Shown in pieces: positions 50,886 to 58,981 of a stretch of 64,000 bases of DNA (the stretch's first letter is position 1; the number at the start of each line of letters is the position of its first letter). The stretch comes from CAWDZK01 sp963807005 (GTDB lineage: Bacteria > Actinomycetota > Actinomycetes > JACCUZ01), in NCBI GenBank assembly GCA_963807005.1, contig CAWDZK010000001.1:930001-994000 (forward strand), in the 5' to 3' direction. The notes under the pieces were generated by a model, which was given only the letters and a program-made list of their open reading frames with translations, was not told the origin of the DNA and searched no databases. The position numbers and the translations under genes are program-made.

Positions 50886-52430
50886 GTGTTCGCCACCCTC
50901 TCCGACCGCCTCGCCGCCACGTTCAAGACCCTGCGCGGCAAGGGGCGGCTCACCGACGACGACATCGACGCGACCACCCGGGAGATCCGGGTGGCCCTGC
51001 TCGAGGCCGACGTGGCGCTCCCGGTGGTCAAGGACTTCATCGCGGCCGTGCGCGAGCGGGCCCGCGGCATCGAGGTCAGCCAGGCGCTCAACCCGGCCCA
51101 GCAGATCATCAAGATCGTCGACGAGGAGCTCGTCGCGATCCTCGGCGGGGAGACCCGCCGGCTGCGGTTCGCCAAGAACCCGCCCAGCGTGATCATGCTC
51201 GCCGGCCTCCAGGGCTCCGGCAAGACGACGCTGGCCGGCAAGCTCGCGCACTGGCTCAAGGGCCAGGGCCACCAGCCGGTGCTCGTGGCGGCCGACCTCC
51301 AGCGGCCCAACGCCGTCACCCAGCTCCAGGTCGTCGGCGAGCGGGCCGGGGTGCCGGTGTTCGCACCCGAGCCGGGCAACGGCGTCGGCGACCCGGTCGC
51401 GGTCGCCCGCCAGGCGCTCGAGCACGCCAAGCAGAAGATGTACGACGTCGTCATCGTCGACACCGCCGGTCGCCTCGGCGTCGACGCCGAGCTGATGCAG
51501 CAGGCGGCGGACATCCGCGACGCGGTCACGCCGGACGAGACGCTGTTCGTGGTCGACGCGATGATCGGACAGGACGCGGTCGTCACCGCCCAGGCCTTCC
51601 TCGACGGGGTCGGCTTCGACGGGGTCGTGCTGACCAAGCTCGACGGCGACGCCCGCGGCGGCGCGGCGCTCTCGGTCGCGAAGGTCACCGGCCGCCAGGT
51701 GATGTTCGCCTCGAACGGCGAGAAGCTCGACGACTTCGACACCTTCCACCCCGACCGGATGGCCCAGCGCATCCTCGGCATGGGCGACGTGCTGACGCTG
51801 ATCGAGCAGGCCGAGAAGGCGTTCGACAAGGGCCAGGCCGAGGAGATGGCGGCCAAGTTCGGCCGCGGCGACGACTTCACCTTCGAGGACTTCCTGGCGC
51901 AGATGGAGAGCGTCCGCAAGATGGGCTCGATGTCCAAGCTGCTCGGGATGCTGCCGGGCATGGGCGCGATGCGCGAGCAGATCGAGAACCTCGACGAGCG
52001 CGAGGTCGACCGCACCACCGCGATCATCACGTCGATGACGCCCGAGGAGCGCCGCAACCACAAGATCCTCAACGCCTCGCGACGGCAGCGCATCGCCCGC
52101 GGCTCCGGGCGCACGGTCGCCGACGTCAACGGCTTGGTCGAGCGGTTCACCGAGGCCCAGAAGATGATGCGCCAGCTTGCGGCGGGCGGCGGCATGCCCG
52201 GGATGCCGGGCATGCCGGGGATCCCAGGCATGGGCCGGGGAAAGAAGGCCAAGGGGAAGCAGGCCGCTCCCAAGAAGGTCAAGGGGGGCCGTTCCGGCAA
52301 CCCGGCCAAGCGGGCCCTGGAGCAGAAGCAGGCGGAGGCCCGGGCGAGCGGAGAGGGCCTGCCCGAGCTGCCGCAGGACTTCGAGCTGCCCGAGGAGCTC
52401 AAGGGCCTGCTGCCGCCGACCCAGCACTGA
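50886..52430 (+). CDS. ffh: Signal recognition particle protein Ffh
   Basis: 514 residues. N domain, GTPase with GLQGSGKTTLAGKLA (near 107-121), DLQRPNAVTQL, DTAGRLGVD and TKLDGDARGG, then an M domain with SMSKLLGMLPGMG, RRQRIARGSG and a methionine-rich stretch (GGMPGMPGMPGIPGMG) before a basic tail. It binds signal peptides and 4.5S-type SRP RNA and docks to FtsY. GTG start with GAAGGA upstream. The C-terminal extension is longer than the E. coli protein, as usual in actinobacteria. Confidence 0.97.
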   Translation: MFATLSDRLAATFKTLRGKGRLTDDDIDATTREIRVALLEADVALPVVKDFIAAVRERARGIEVSQALNPAQQIIKIVDEELVAILGGETRRLRFAKNPPSVIMLAGLQGSGKTTLAGKLAHWLKGQGHQPVLVAADLQRPNAVTQLQVVGERAGVPVFAPEPGNGVGDPVAVARQALEHAKQKMYDVVIVDTAGRLGVDAELMQQAADIRDAVTPDETLFVVDAMIGQDAVVTAQAFLDGVGFDGVVLTKLDGDARGGAALSVAKVTGRQVMFASNGEKLDDFDTFHPDRMAQRILGMGDVLTLIEQAEKAFDKGQAEEMAAKFGRGDDFTFEDFLAQMESVRKMGSMSKLLGMLPGMGAMREQIENLDEREVDRTTAIITSMTPEERRNHKILNASRRQRIARGSGRTVADVNGLVERFTEAQKMMRQLAAGGGMPGMPGMPGIPGMGRGKKAKGKQAAPKKVKGGRSGNPAKRALEQKQAEARASGEGLPELPQDFELPEELKGLLPPTQH

Positions 52431-52500
52431 CCCCACTTTCTGACCCACCTCGCCGAACCGACCCCGCGGACCGACCCCGTTGACCGATCCCCGTCTGCGG

Positions 52501-52559
52501 TCGAGTGGCGCGTAGTGGCTGCTCCAGGGACTCCGGGGGGACCACTACGCGCCACTCGA
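52501..52559. repeat. Intergenic palindromic element, family 1, copy 2
   Basis: TCGAGTGGCGCGTAGTGG (52501-52518) and CCACTACGCGCCACTCGA (52542-52559) are perfect 18 bp inverted arms around a 23 nt centre. It shares the arm core CGAGTGGCGCGT, the adjacent TGGCTGCTC and the trailing CGACGGG with the element at 16339-16395. It lies 25 bp upstream of the amidohydrolase start. Confidence 0.85.
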
Positions 52560-52584
52560 CGGGTCCACGAGTCGCTCTGGCAGG

Positions 52585-53691
52585 GTGGCCCGCGTGAGTG
52601 AGCGTGGAGTGGTCACCCCCCTGCACCTGAGAGCGGCGGTGCTGCCCGAGGGCGAGCAGCGGGACCTGTGGGTCGACGACCGTGGCCTGCTGCGCGCCGA
52701 CGAGGTGCCCGGTGCGCAGACCGTGACGACCGACGGCTGGGTGGTCCCGGGTCTGGTGGACGCGCACTGCCACGTCGGGCTGGACGCCCACGGCGGGGTG
52801 GACGAGGCGACCACCGAGGCCCAGGCCATCGCCGACCGCGACGCAGGCGCGCTCCTGCTGCGCGACGCCGGCGTCCCCGTCGACACGCACTGGATGGACG
52901 ACCGGCCGGACCTGCCGCGGGTGATCCGGGCCGGCCGGCACATCGCGCGCAGCAAGCGCTACATCCGCAACTACGGGGCCGAGGTCGAGCCCGAGGAGCT
53001 GGTCGCCCAGGTCGAGACCCAGGCGCCGCGGGGGGACGGCTGGGTCAAGCTGGTCGGCGACTGGATCGACCGGGAGGCGGGTGACCTCACGCCGTGCTGG
53101 CCGGCGGACGTGGCGGCCGCGGCGATCGCCCGGGCGCACGAGCTCGGCGCCCGGGTCACGGCACACTGCTTCGGCGAGCAGTCGGTGGCCGAGCTGGTCG
53201 CCGCCGGCATCGACTGCATCGAGCACGGCACCGGGGTCACCGCGGAGGTGATCGACGAGATGGCTCGCCGGGGCACCGCGCTGGTGCCGACCCGGGTGCA
53301 GCTGGACAACTTCCCGGCGTACGCCGAGCAGGGCGGGGCCAGGTTCCCGGCGTACGCCGCGCACATGCGCGACCTGCACGCCCGCTGCGACGCGACGCTG
53401 CGAGCGGCTTACGACGCGGGGGTGGCGATCTACTGCGGCACCGACGCAGGGGGAGTGCTGCCGCACGGGCTGGTCGGCCGGGAGGTGCTGGCCCTGCACG
53501 AGCAGGTGGGGCTGCCGGCCGAGGTGGCCCTGGGCGCCGCGTCCTGGGCCGCCCGCGACTGGCTCGACCGGCCCGGGCTCGTGGTCGGGGAGTCGGCCGA
53601 CCTGGTGGTGTACGACACCGACCCGCGTGCCGACCTGCGCGTCCTGGCCCACCCCCGCGCCGTCGTCCTCCGCGGTCGCGTCGTCGGCTGA
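52585..53691 (+). CDS. Amidohydrolase-family metal-dependent hydrolase
   Basis: 368 residues. VPGLVDAHCHVG gives the HxH metal site, WVKLVGDWID a possible carbamylated lysine, VTAHCFGE and CIEHGTGV the following histidines, and YCGTDAGG the catalytic aspartate, the layout of imidazolonepropionase/prolidase-like amidohydrolases. It would hydrolyse an amide or cyclic amide; the substrate is unknown. The GTG at 52585 or the one at 52594 could be the start. It lies directly after a palindromic repeat and has no obvious operon partner. Confidence 0.88.
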   Translation: MARVSERGVVTPLHLRAAVLPEGEQRDLWVDDRGLLRADEVPGAQTVTTDGWVVPGLVDAHCHVGLDAHGGVDEATTEAQAIADRDAGALLLRDAGVPVDTHWMDDRPDLPRVIRAGRHIARSKRYIRNYGAEVEPEELVAQVETQAPRGDGWVKLVGDWIDREAGDLTPCWPADVAAAAIARAHELGARVTAHCFGEQSVAELVAAGIDCIEHGTGVTAEVIDEMARRGTALVPTRVQLDNFPAYAEQGGARFPAYAAHMRDLHARCDATLRAAYDAGVAIYCGTDAGGVLPHGLVGREVLALHEQVGLPAEVALGAASWAARDWLDRPGLVVGESADLVVYDTDPRADLRVLAHPRAVVLRGRVVG

Positions 53692-53888
53692 GGCGCCCGG
53701 CCGACGGACGCTCCCGCACCGGGCGCGATTCGGCAGGACGCGGGCCGTCTGGCATGATGACCCGCTGTACTCGGTGTACGACGGGCCCTCTCATCCCGGC
53801 GCGCGCCGCGTCCCCCGGCCGGGAACGACCGCACCCCCACGCGGTCCGTACCGCCACCCCGCTCGCAGAAGCAGGAGCTTCCTCAACC

Positions 53889-54479
53889 GTGGCTGTCAAG
53901 ATCAAGCTGATGCGCATGGGCAAGATCCGTGCGCCGTACTACCGCATCGTCGTCGCCGACTCGCGCACCAAGCGTGACGGTCGGGCCATCGAGGAGATCG
54001 GCAAGTACCACCCCACCCGCGAGCCCTCGCTGATCGAGGTCGACTCGGACCGCGCGCAGTACTGGCTCTCCGTCGGCGCGCAGCCGACCGAGCCGGTCGC
54101 CGCGATCCTCAAGGTCACCGGCGACTGGCAGAAGTTCAAGGGCCTGCCGGGTGCCGAGGGCACGCTGCGTCACCCCGAGGACAAGGCCGACAAGAAGGCC
54201 CTGTTCGAGCAGGCGGCCAAGGACTCGGCCGGCGAGGCCAAGGACGGCGCCACCACGCCGAAGAAGCGGGCCGCGAAGAAGGCCGCTCCGGCCCCCGAGC
54301 CCGAGGCGCCCACCGCCGAGACCGGTGTCGTCGAGGAGCCGAAGAACGAGGACGCTCCGGCCGCGGAGCCGGCCGACGACGGCGCCGCCAAGGCGTCGGT
54401 CGACTCGGCCCAGGGCGCGCCCGCCGTCGAGGAGACCACCTCCCTGCCCGAGACCGAGACCGTCAAGGACGAGGCGTAA
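53889..54479 (+). CDS. rpsP: 30S ribosomal protein S16 with long acidic/Ala-rich tail
   Basis: 196 residues. Residues 1-85 are the S16 domain (AVKIKLMRMGKIRAPYYRIVVADSR, EEIGKYHP, QYWLSVGAQPTEPV). A tail of ~110 residues, rich in Ala, Pro, Glu and Lys (PKKRAAKKAAPAPEPEAP), follows. Actinobacterial S16 proteins often have such tails, and this one is at the long end. GTG start with AGGAG 11 nt upstream. First gene of rpsP-khpA-rimM-trmD. Confidence 0.95.
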   Translation: MAVKIKLMRMGKIRAPYYRIVVADSRTKRDGRAIEEIGKYHPTREPSLIEVDSDRAQYWLSVGAQPTEPVAAILKVTGDWQKFKGLPGAEGTLRHPEDKADKKALFEQAAKDSAGEAKDGATTPKKRAAKKAAPAPEPEAPTAETGVVEEPKNEDAPAAEPADDGAAKASVDSAQGAPAVEETTSLPETETVKDEA

Positions 54480-54482
54480 GCC

Positions 54483-54722
54483 GTGCTCGAGGAGGCCCTC
54501 GAGCACCTGGTCCGCGGCATCGTCGACAACCCGGACGACGTCTCGGTGCAGGACCGCACCAACCGGCGCGGCCGCACCCTCGAGGTGCGGGTGCACCCTG
54601 ACGACCTCGGCAAGGTCATCGGCCGTGGCGGCCGCACCGCCAAGGCTCTGCGCACCGTGATCGGTGCGCTCGGCAACGGCCGGAGCGTCCGCGTCGACTT
54701 CCTCGACGTCGACGAGCGCTAG
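54483..54722 (+). CDS. khpA: KH-domain RNA-binding protein KhpA
   Basis: 79 residues. LEEALEHLVRGIVDNPDDVSVQ and the KH loop VIGRGGRTAKALRTV, with GxxG at GRGG, match KhpA/YlqC. It partners KhpB (Jag) in RNA-dependent control of cell wall growth in Gram-positive bacteria. GTG start 3 nt after rpsP; rimM follows 13 nt later. Confidence 0.95.
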   Translation: MLEEALEHLVRGIVDNPDDVSVQDRTNRRGRTLEVRVHPDDLGKVIGRGGRTAKALRTVIGALGNGRSVRVDFLDVDER

Positions 54723-54735
54723 CCGGCGGTCTCCC

Positions 54736-55281
54736 GTGGTGGAGGTGGTCGTCGCGCGGATCGGCCGTCCGCACGGCATCCACGGTGCCGTCTCGGTGGA
54801 GGTGCGCACCGACGACCCGGAGGGCCGGCTCGCCCCCGGGATGGCGGTACGCACCGACCCCGCAGGCGCCGGGCCGCTGACCATCGTCGACGGACGGGTG
54901 CACTCCGGCCGGCTGCTGCTCCGCTTCGAGGGGTACGCCGACCGGGCCGCAGCCGAGGGGCTGCGGGGCGTGCTCCTGGTCGCCGACGTCGACCCGAACG
55001 AGCGGCTGGACGACCCGGACGAGTTCCTCGACTCGCAGCTGGTCGGCCTCGCCGTCCGCACCGTCGACGGCGAGACCGTCGGCGAGCTGGCCGAGGTGCT
55101 GCACCTCCCCGGCCAGGACGTCCTCGCGGTGCGGCGACCGGACGGCACCGAGGTGCTGGTGCCTTTCGTGGCGGCGATGGTCCCGACCGTCGACCTCGAC
55201 GCGGGCGAGGTCCTGCTCGACCCCCCGCCCGGGCTGCTCGCCGACCTCCCCGACGATGCCGTCAGCGCCGAGGACGGGTGA
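54736..55281 (+). CDS. rimM: Ribosome maturation factor RimM
   Basis: 181 residues from the GTG at 54736 (a second GTG lies one codon later). VVARIGRPHGIHGAVSVEVRTDDPE is the N-terminal barrel, EFLDSQLVGLAVRTVDGETVGELAEVLHLPGQDVLAV and VPFVAAMVPTVDLDAG the PRC domain. It assists 30S head maturation by binding S19. In the conserved rpsP-khpA-rimM-trmD unit. Confidence 0.95.
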   Translation: MVEVVVARIGRPHGIHGAVSVEVRTDDPEGRLAPGMAVRTDPAGAGPLTIVDGRVHSGRLLLRFEGYADRAAAEGLRGVLLVADVDPNERLDDPDEFLDSQLVGLAVRTVDGETVGELAEVLHLPGQDVLAVRRPDGTEVLVPFVAAMVPTVDLDAGEVLLDPPPGLLADLPDDAVSAEDG

Positions 55282-55300
55282 CGTGCGGCTCGAGCCGGAC

Positions 55301-56116
55301 ATGAGGGTCGACGTGGTCACGATCTTCCCGGACTACCTCGACCCGCTCCGGCTGTCCCTCATCGGCCGCGCGGTCGAGGACGGCCTGCTCGACCTGCGGG
55401 TCCACGACCTGCGCGACTGGACCTCCGACCGGCACCGCAGCGTCGACGACACGCCGTACGGCGGCGGCCCCGGGATGCTCATGCGGCCCGAACCGTGGGG
55501 CGAGGCCCTCGACGCGGTGCTCGACTCCGGTGCCGGCAGCGCCCACGTCCTGGTCCCGACCCCCGGCGGTGCGCCGTTCACCCAGGCGATGGCGCACGAG
55601 CTCGCGCGGGACCCGTGGCTGCTGTTCGCCTGCGGGCGCTACGAGGGCATCGACCAGCGCGTGCTGGACGACGCCGGCAGCCGGTCCCGGGTCAGCCGGG
55701 TGACCGAGGTGAGCCTGGGCGACTACGTGCTCAACGGCGGCGAGGTGGCGGCGCTGGCGATCGTCGAGGCGGTCGCCCGCCTGCTGCCCGGCGTGATCGG
55801 CAACGCCGCGTCGCTGGTGGACGAGTCGCACGCCGAGTCGTCGGGAGGTCTGCTGGAGGCGCCCGGCTTCACCAAGCCCGCCACCTGGCGCGACCGGGAG
55901 GTCCCCGAGGTGCTGTTGTCCGGCGACCACGCCCGGATCGCCCGGTGGCGCCGGGACGAGTCGCTGCGCCGCACCGCCGAGCGCCGGCCGGACCTCGTCG
56001 CCGCCCTGGACCCGGCGTCGCTGGACCGGCACGACCTGGCCCTGCTGGCGCAGCTCGGCTGGGTGCCCGCCGCCGACGGCGGATTGGCTCGCCCGGCCGG
56101 GCCTGTGGCAGACTGA
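55301..56116 (+). CDS. trmD: tRNA (guanine37-N1)-methyltransferase
   Basis: 271 residues from the ATG at 55301; a GTG at 55283 with a nearby GAGGACGGG is an in-frame alternative adding six residues. MRVDVVTIFPDYLDP, the deep trefoil-knot motifs DDTPYGGGPGMLM, FACGRYEGIDQRV, SLGDYVLNGGEVAAL and the substrate-side TKPATWRDREVPEVLLSGDH are TrmD signatures. It makes m1G37 in tRNA, preventing frameshifts. Follows rimM by 19 nt. Confidence 0.96.
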   Translation: MRVDVVTIFPDYLDPLRLSLIGRAVEDGLLDLRVHDLRDWTSDRHRSVDDTPYGGGPGMLMRPEPWGEALDAVLDSGAGSAHVLVPTPGGAPFTQAMAHELARDPWLLFACGRYEGIDQRVLDDAGSRSRVSRVTEVSLGDYVLNGGEVAALAIVEAVARLLPGVIGNAASLVDESHAESSGGLLEAPGFTKPATWRDREVPEVLLSGDHARIARWRRDESLRRTAERRPDLVAALDPASLDRHDLALLAQLGWVPAADGGLARPAGPVAD

Positions 56117-56135
56117 CCGACTGCGGTCAGCCGCG

Positions 56136-56165
56136 AGCACCCCCGCCACAGGGAGGGTGCTGTTT
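56136..56165 (+). terminator. Hairpin with short T-run in the rplS leader
   Basis: AGCACCC (56136-56142) pairs with GGGTGCT (56155-56161) over a 12 nt loop, followed by GTTT. Just upstream CTGACC/GGTCAG can form another small hairpin. Placed between trmD and rplS, it may end the trmD transcript or act as a leader element of rplS. Confidence 0.45.
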
Positions 56166-56240
56166 CACGACCAGGCCGCCACACAACTGCACCCCCACCC
56201 ACCGTGGGTGACCTGTGGCACCGCGAGAGAAGAGAACCCG

Positions 56241-56600
56241 ATGCAGACGCTGGACGCCCTCGACGCCGCCTCGAAGCGCTCGGACATCCCCGAGTTCCGA
56301 CCCGGTGACACCCTCAAGGTCCACGTCAAGGTCATCGAGGGCACCCGCTCTCGCATCCAGGTCTTCCAGGGCGTGGTCATCCGCCGCCAGGGCGCCGGCG
56401 TGCGCGAGACCTTCACGGTCCGCAAGGTCAGCTTCGGCGTGGGCGTGGAGCGCACGTTCCCGGTGCACACCCCGGTCATCGACAAGATCGAGGTCGTGAC
56501 CCGCGGTGACGTCCGCCGGGCCAAGCTCTACTACCTGCGCGAGCTGCGCGGGAAGGCAGCCAAGATCAAGGAGCGGCGCGACGCGCGTCCGGCCAGCTGA
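56241..56600 (+). CDS. rplS: 50S ribosomal protein L19
   Basis: 119 residues. RSDIPEFRPGDTLKVHVKVIEGTRSRIQVFQGVVIRRQG and the end RRAKLYYLRELRGKAAKIKERR are invariant L19 features. The ATG has AGAGAAGAGA 6-15 nt upstream. It has a 125 nt gap from trmD with hairpins, so it may have its own promoter. The first signal peptidase gene follows. Confidence 0.97.
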   Translation: MQTLDALDAASKRSDIPEFRPGDTLKVHVKVIEGTRSRIQVFQGVVIRRQGAGVRETFTVRKVSFGVGVERTFPVHTPVIDKIEVVTRGDVRRAKLYYLRELRGKAAKIKERRDARPAS

Positions 56601-56641
56601 CCGCGCCTCCCGACGAGCGCACCCCTCCACCGCCGGAGCAC

Positions 56642-57301
56642 GTGGAGGGCCGGGCGCCGTCGCGCACCAGGATGTGGCTGGACCTCGCCGTGCTCCTGGT
56701 CCTCGCCGTCCTCGCCACCTGGCTGGTCCGCAGCTACCTGGTCGCCCCCTTCTCCATCCCCTCCGGCTCGATGGAGAACACCCTGCGGCCGGGTGACCGC
56801 ATCCTGGTCGACCGGCTGTCCTACCGGCTGCACGACGTACGCCGTGGGGACGCGGTGGTCTTCGACGGCACCCAGGCCTTCGGCTCCCTCAACGGCGGGG
56901 GGACCACCGACTACGTGAAGCGGGTGGTCGGGCTGCCGGGCGACCACGTCGTCTGCTGCGACGACCAGGGCAGGATCACCGTCAACGGCCGTCCGCTGGA
57001 CGAGGGCGGCTACCTGCACCCGGGCGACGACCCGTCCGAGCTGCGCTTCGACGTCCGGGTGCCGCCGGACCACCTGTGGCTGATGGGCGACCACCGATCC
57101 GACTCCCTCGACTCGCGGGCCCACCTCGGCGACCCGGGCGGCGGGTTCGTCCCGGTCGACAAGGTCATCGGGCGCGTTCTCGTCGTTGTCTGGCCGCTGG
57201 ACCGTTTCGGCTCCGGAGCCGGCGCCCACGTAGGCTTCGCCGCACGCCCGGCCCGGCCGAGCGCGGCAGGAGCGACGGGGACGGAAGGGCGGACGCGATG
57301 A
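56642..57301 (+). CDS. lepB: Signal peptidase I, first of two
   Basis: 219 residues. One N-terminal membrane helix (LAVLLVLAVLATWLVRSYLV), catalytic S43 in FSIPSGSMENTL and general-base K93 in YVKRVVGLPGD, plus the family boxes GDRILVDRLSYR and WLMGDHRSDSLDSR. It cleaves signal peptides of exported proteins on the outer membrane face. GTG start with GGAG 3 nt upstream. The stop overlaps the second signal peptidase as ATGA. A VCCD cysteine pair lies in box D, also found in the neighbour. Confidence 0.93.
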   Translation: MEGRAPSRTRMWLDLAVLLVLAVLATWLVRSYLVAPFSIPSGSMENTLRPGDRILVDRLSYRLHDVRRGDAVVFDGTQAFGSLNGGGTTDYVKRVVGLPGDHVVCCDDQGRITVNGRPLDEGGYLHPGDDPSELRFDVRVPPDHLWLMGDHRSDSLDSRAHLGDPGGGFVPVDKVIGRVLVVVWPLDRFGSGAGAHVGFAARPARPSAAGATGTEGRTR

Positions 57302-58107
57302 CCACCGAGGACGGTCCGCGCGCTGCCGACGCCTCGAGCCGGACCTCGAGCGGGCCGCGGCACAGCGCCACCCCGCCACCGCCTGCCGCTCCCGGCAGCC
57401 GCGGGCAGGTGCGCACCCGCCGTGCTCCGGCGAAGCGCAAGTCGTTCCTGCGCGAGCTTCCCGGCATCGTGATCACCGCCCTGGTCATCTCGGTCCTGAT
57501 CAAGACCTTCCTCGTCCAGGCGTTCTACATCCCGTCGGGCTCGATGGAGAACACCCTGCTGGTCAACGACCGGGTCCTGGTCAACAAGCTCGCCGACAAG
57601 CCCGACGAGATCCACCGCGGCGACATCGTGGTGTTCCGCGACCCGGGCGGCTGGCTCGGCGGCTCCGGCGCCGCGGCGGACAACGGCAGCCTGGTGGGGG
57701 CGGTGCGCAGGGTGCTGGTGTTCGTCGGTCTGGCCCCCGCCGCCGGTGAGGAGGACCTCATCAAGCGGGTCATCGGTGTCGGCGGGGACAAGGTCGCCTG
57801 CTGCGACGCCGGCCGCATCACCGTCAACGGCGTCCCGCTGGACGAGCCGTACCTGCACCCCGGCGACGACCCTTCCGGCGAGACGTTCTCCGCCACGGTT
57901 CCGGACGGCTCGCTCTGGGTCATGGGCGACCACCGGTCGGTGTCCGAGGACAGCCGGGCCCACCAGCAGCAGCCCGGCAAGGGGTTCGTGCCGGTCGACG
58001 ACGTCATCGGTCGCGCCTTCGTCATCGTCTGGCCGCTGGGACGGGGCCAGCTGCTGCACCGCCCGGCCACCTTCGACCAGCCCGGGCTCGCCGCAGCCGG
58101 TCGCTGA
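57298..58107 (+). CDS. lepB: Signal peptidase I, second of two
   Basis: 269 residues. It has a ~50 residue Pro/Arg-rich cytoplasmic extension, one membrane helix (IVITALVISVLIKTFLVQAF), catalytic S82 in YIPSGSMENTL and K156 in DLIKRVIGVGGD, and a ~25 residue insertion before the lysine (GGWLGGSGAAADNGSLVGAV). Closely similar to the preceding gene in the active-site boxes and the ACCD pair, so the two arose by tandem duplication. ATG overlaps the first stop. Confidence 0.94.
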   Translation: MTTEDGPRAADASSRTSSGPRHSATPPPPAAPGSRGQVRTRRAPAKRKSFLRELPGIVITALVISVLIKTFLVQAFYIPSGSMENTLLVNDRVLVNKLADKPDEIHRGDIVVFRDPGGWLGGSGAAADNGSLVGAVRRVLVFVGLAPAAGEEDLIKRVIGVGGDKVACCDAGRITVNGVPLDEPYLHPGDDPSGETFSATVPDGSLWVMGDHRSVSEDSRAHQQQPGKGFVPVDDVIGRAFVIVWPLGRGQLLHRPATFDQPGLAAAGR

Positions 58108-58131
58108 CCCGGTTCGGTGCGGCCGCCGTCG

Positions 58132-58137
58132 TAGGCT
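58132..58137 (+). promoter_or_regulatory. -10 element TAGGCT, leaderless start of rnhB
   Basis: TAGGCT ends 7 nt before the ATG at 58145, with no Shine-Dalgarno sequence between. The -35 region is not clear. Confidence 0.5.
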
Positions 58138-58144
58138 CCTCGCG

Positions 58145-58981
58145 ATGGGCATGGTGCGGAAGTTCGTCGTACGGCGTGAGGGCGGCCTCTACGCCTACGA
58201 GCGCGCGCTCGAACGCGCTGCCCTGACCCCGGTGGCCGGCGCCGACGAGGCCGGGCGGGGGGCCTGCGCCGGCCCGCTGGTGGTGGCCGCCGTGGTGCTG
58301 CCGACCGGCCGGCGTGGCCAGGTGCCCGGGCTGGCCGACTCCAAGCTGCTCACCCCGGCCGCGAGGGACCGGGTGCACGACGAGGTGCTGCGGCGGGCGG
58401 CGGCCTACTCCGTGGTGGTCGTCCCGCCGCAGGAGGTGGACCGGCTCGGCCTGCACGTGTGCAACGTCGAGGGGATGCGACGGGCGCTGGTGCAGCTGTC
58501 CGTCGCCCCGTCGTACGTGCTCACCGACGGGTTCCCGGTGCGCGGGCTGCCCGCGCCCGGGCTCGCGGTCTGGAAGGGCGACCGGGTCAGCGCGTCCATC
58601 GCGGCGGCGTCGGTGCTCGCGAAGGTCACCCGGGACCGCATCATGGCGGGGCTGCACGAGCAGTACCCGCACTACGACTTCCTCGGGCACAAGGGCTACG
58701 TCACACCGGTGCACAACGCAGCGCTGGACGCGCACGGCCCGTGCGCCGAGCACCGGTTCTCCTACGTCAACGTCGCCCGCCGGGCGCCCGACGACCACCG
58801 GGTGCCGGCGCGCACGCTGACCCGGCTGGCCGAGCTGCCCGACGACGCGGTCGACATCGACGAGGACGTCGACACCGTCGACGGGGACATCGACGGGGAC
58901 ATCGACCGGGACATCGACCGGGACATCGACCGGGACATCGAGCTGGCGGCGACGGAGGCCGAGGAGGTGCTGACCCGGTGA
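58145..58981 (+). CDS. rnhB: Ribonuclease HII with acidic repeat tail
   Basis: 278 residues. ADEAGRGACAGPLVVAAVV holds D34 and E35, LADSKLLTPAARD and TDGFPV supply further acidic residues, and KGDRVSASIAAASVLAKVTRD is diagnostic. It nicks RNA-DNA hybrids and removes single ribonucleotides. After the normal end near residue 235 comes an acidic tail with five copies of D-I-D-(G/R), encoded by a perfect 12 bp tandem repeat. A probable leaderless ATG; MVRKF two codons later is an alternative. The stop overlaps the DUF2469 gene (GTGA). Confidence 0.95.
   Translation: MGMVRKFVVRREGGLYAYERALERAALTPVAGADEAGRGACAGPLVVAAVVLPTGRRGQVPGLADSKLLTPAARDRVHDEVLRRAAAYSVVVVPPQEVDRLGLHVCNVEGMRRALVQLSVAPSYVLTDGFPVRGLPAPGLAVWKGDRVSASIAAASVLAKVTRDRIMAGLHEQYPHYDFLGHKGYVTPVHNAALDAHGPCAEHRFSYVNVARRAPDDHRVPARTLTRLAELPDDAVDIDEDVDTVDGDIDGDIDRDIDRDIDRDIELAATEAEEVLTR
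58880..58939 (+). repeat. 5 x 12 bp tandem repeat in the rnhB tail
   Basis: Five contiguous units of GAC-(G/C)GG-GAC-ATC: the first two are identical (GACGGGGACATC) and the last three are identical (GACCGGGACATC). In frame, they encode alternating Asp-Gly/Arg-Asp-Ile, so insertion or loss of a unit keeps the frame. The lack of synonymous change points to recent slippage or recombination. Confidence 0.95.

Noticed and set aside
58880..58939. CRISPR-like array in rnhB
   Set aside because: Contiguous 12 bp coding repeats without spacers.
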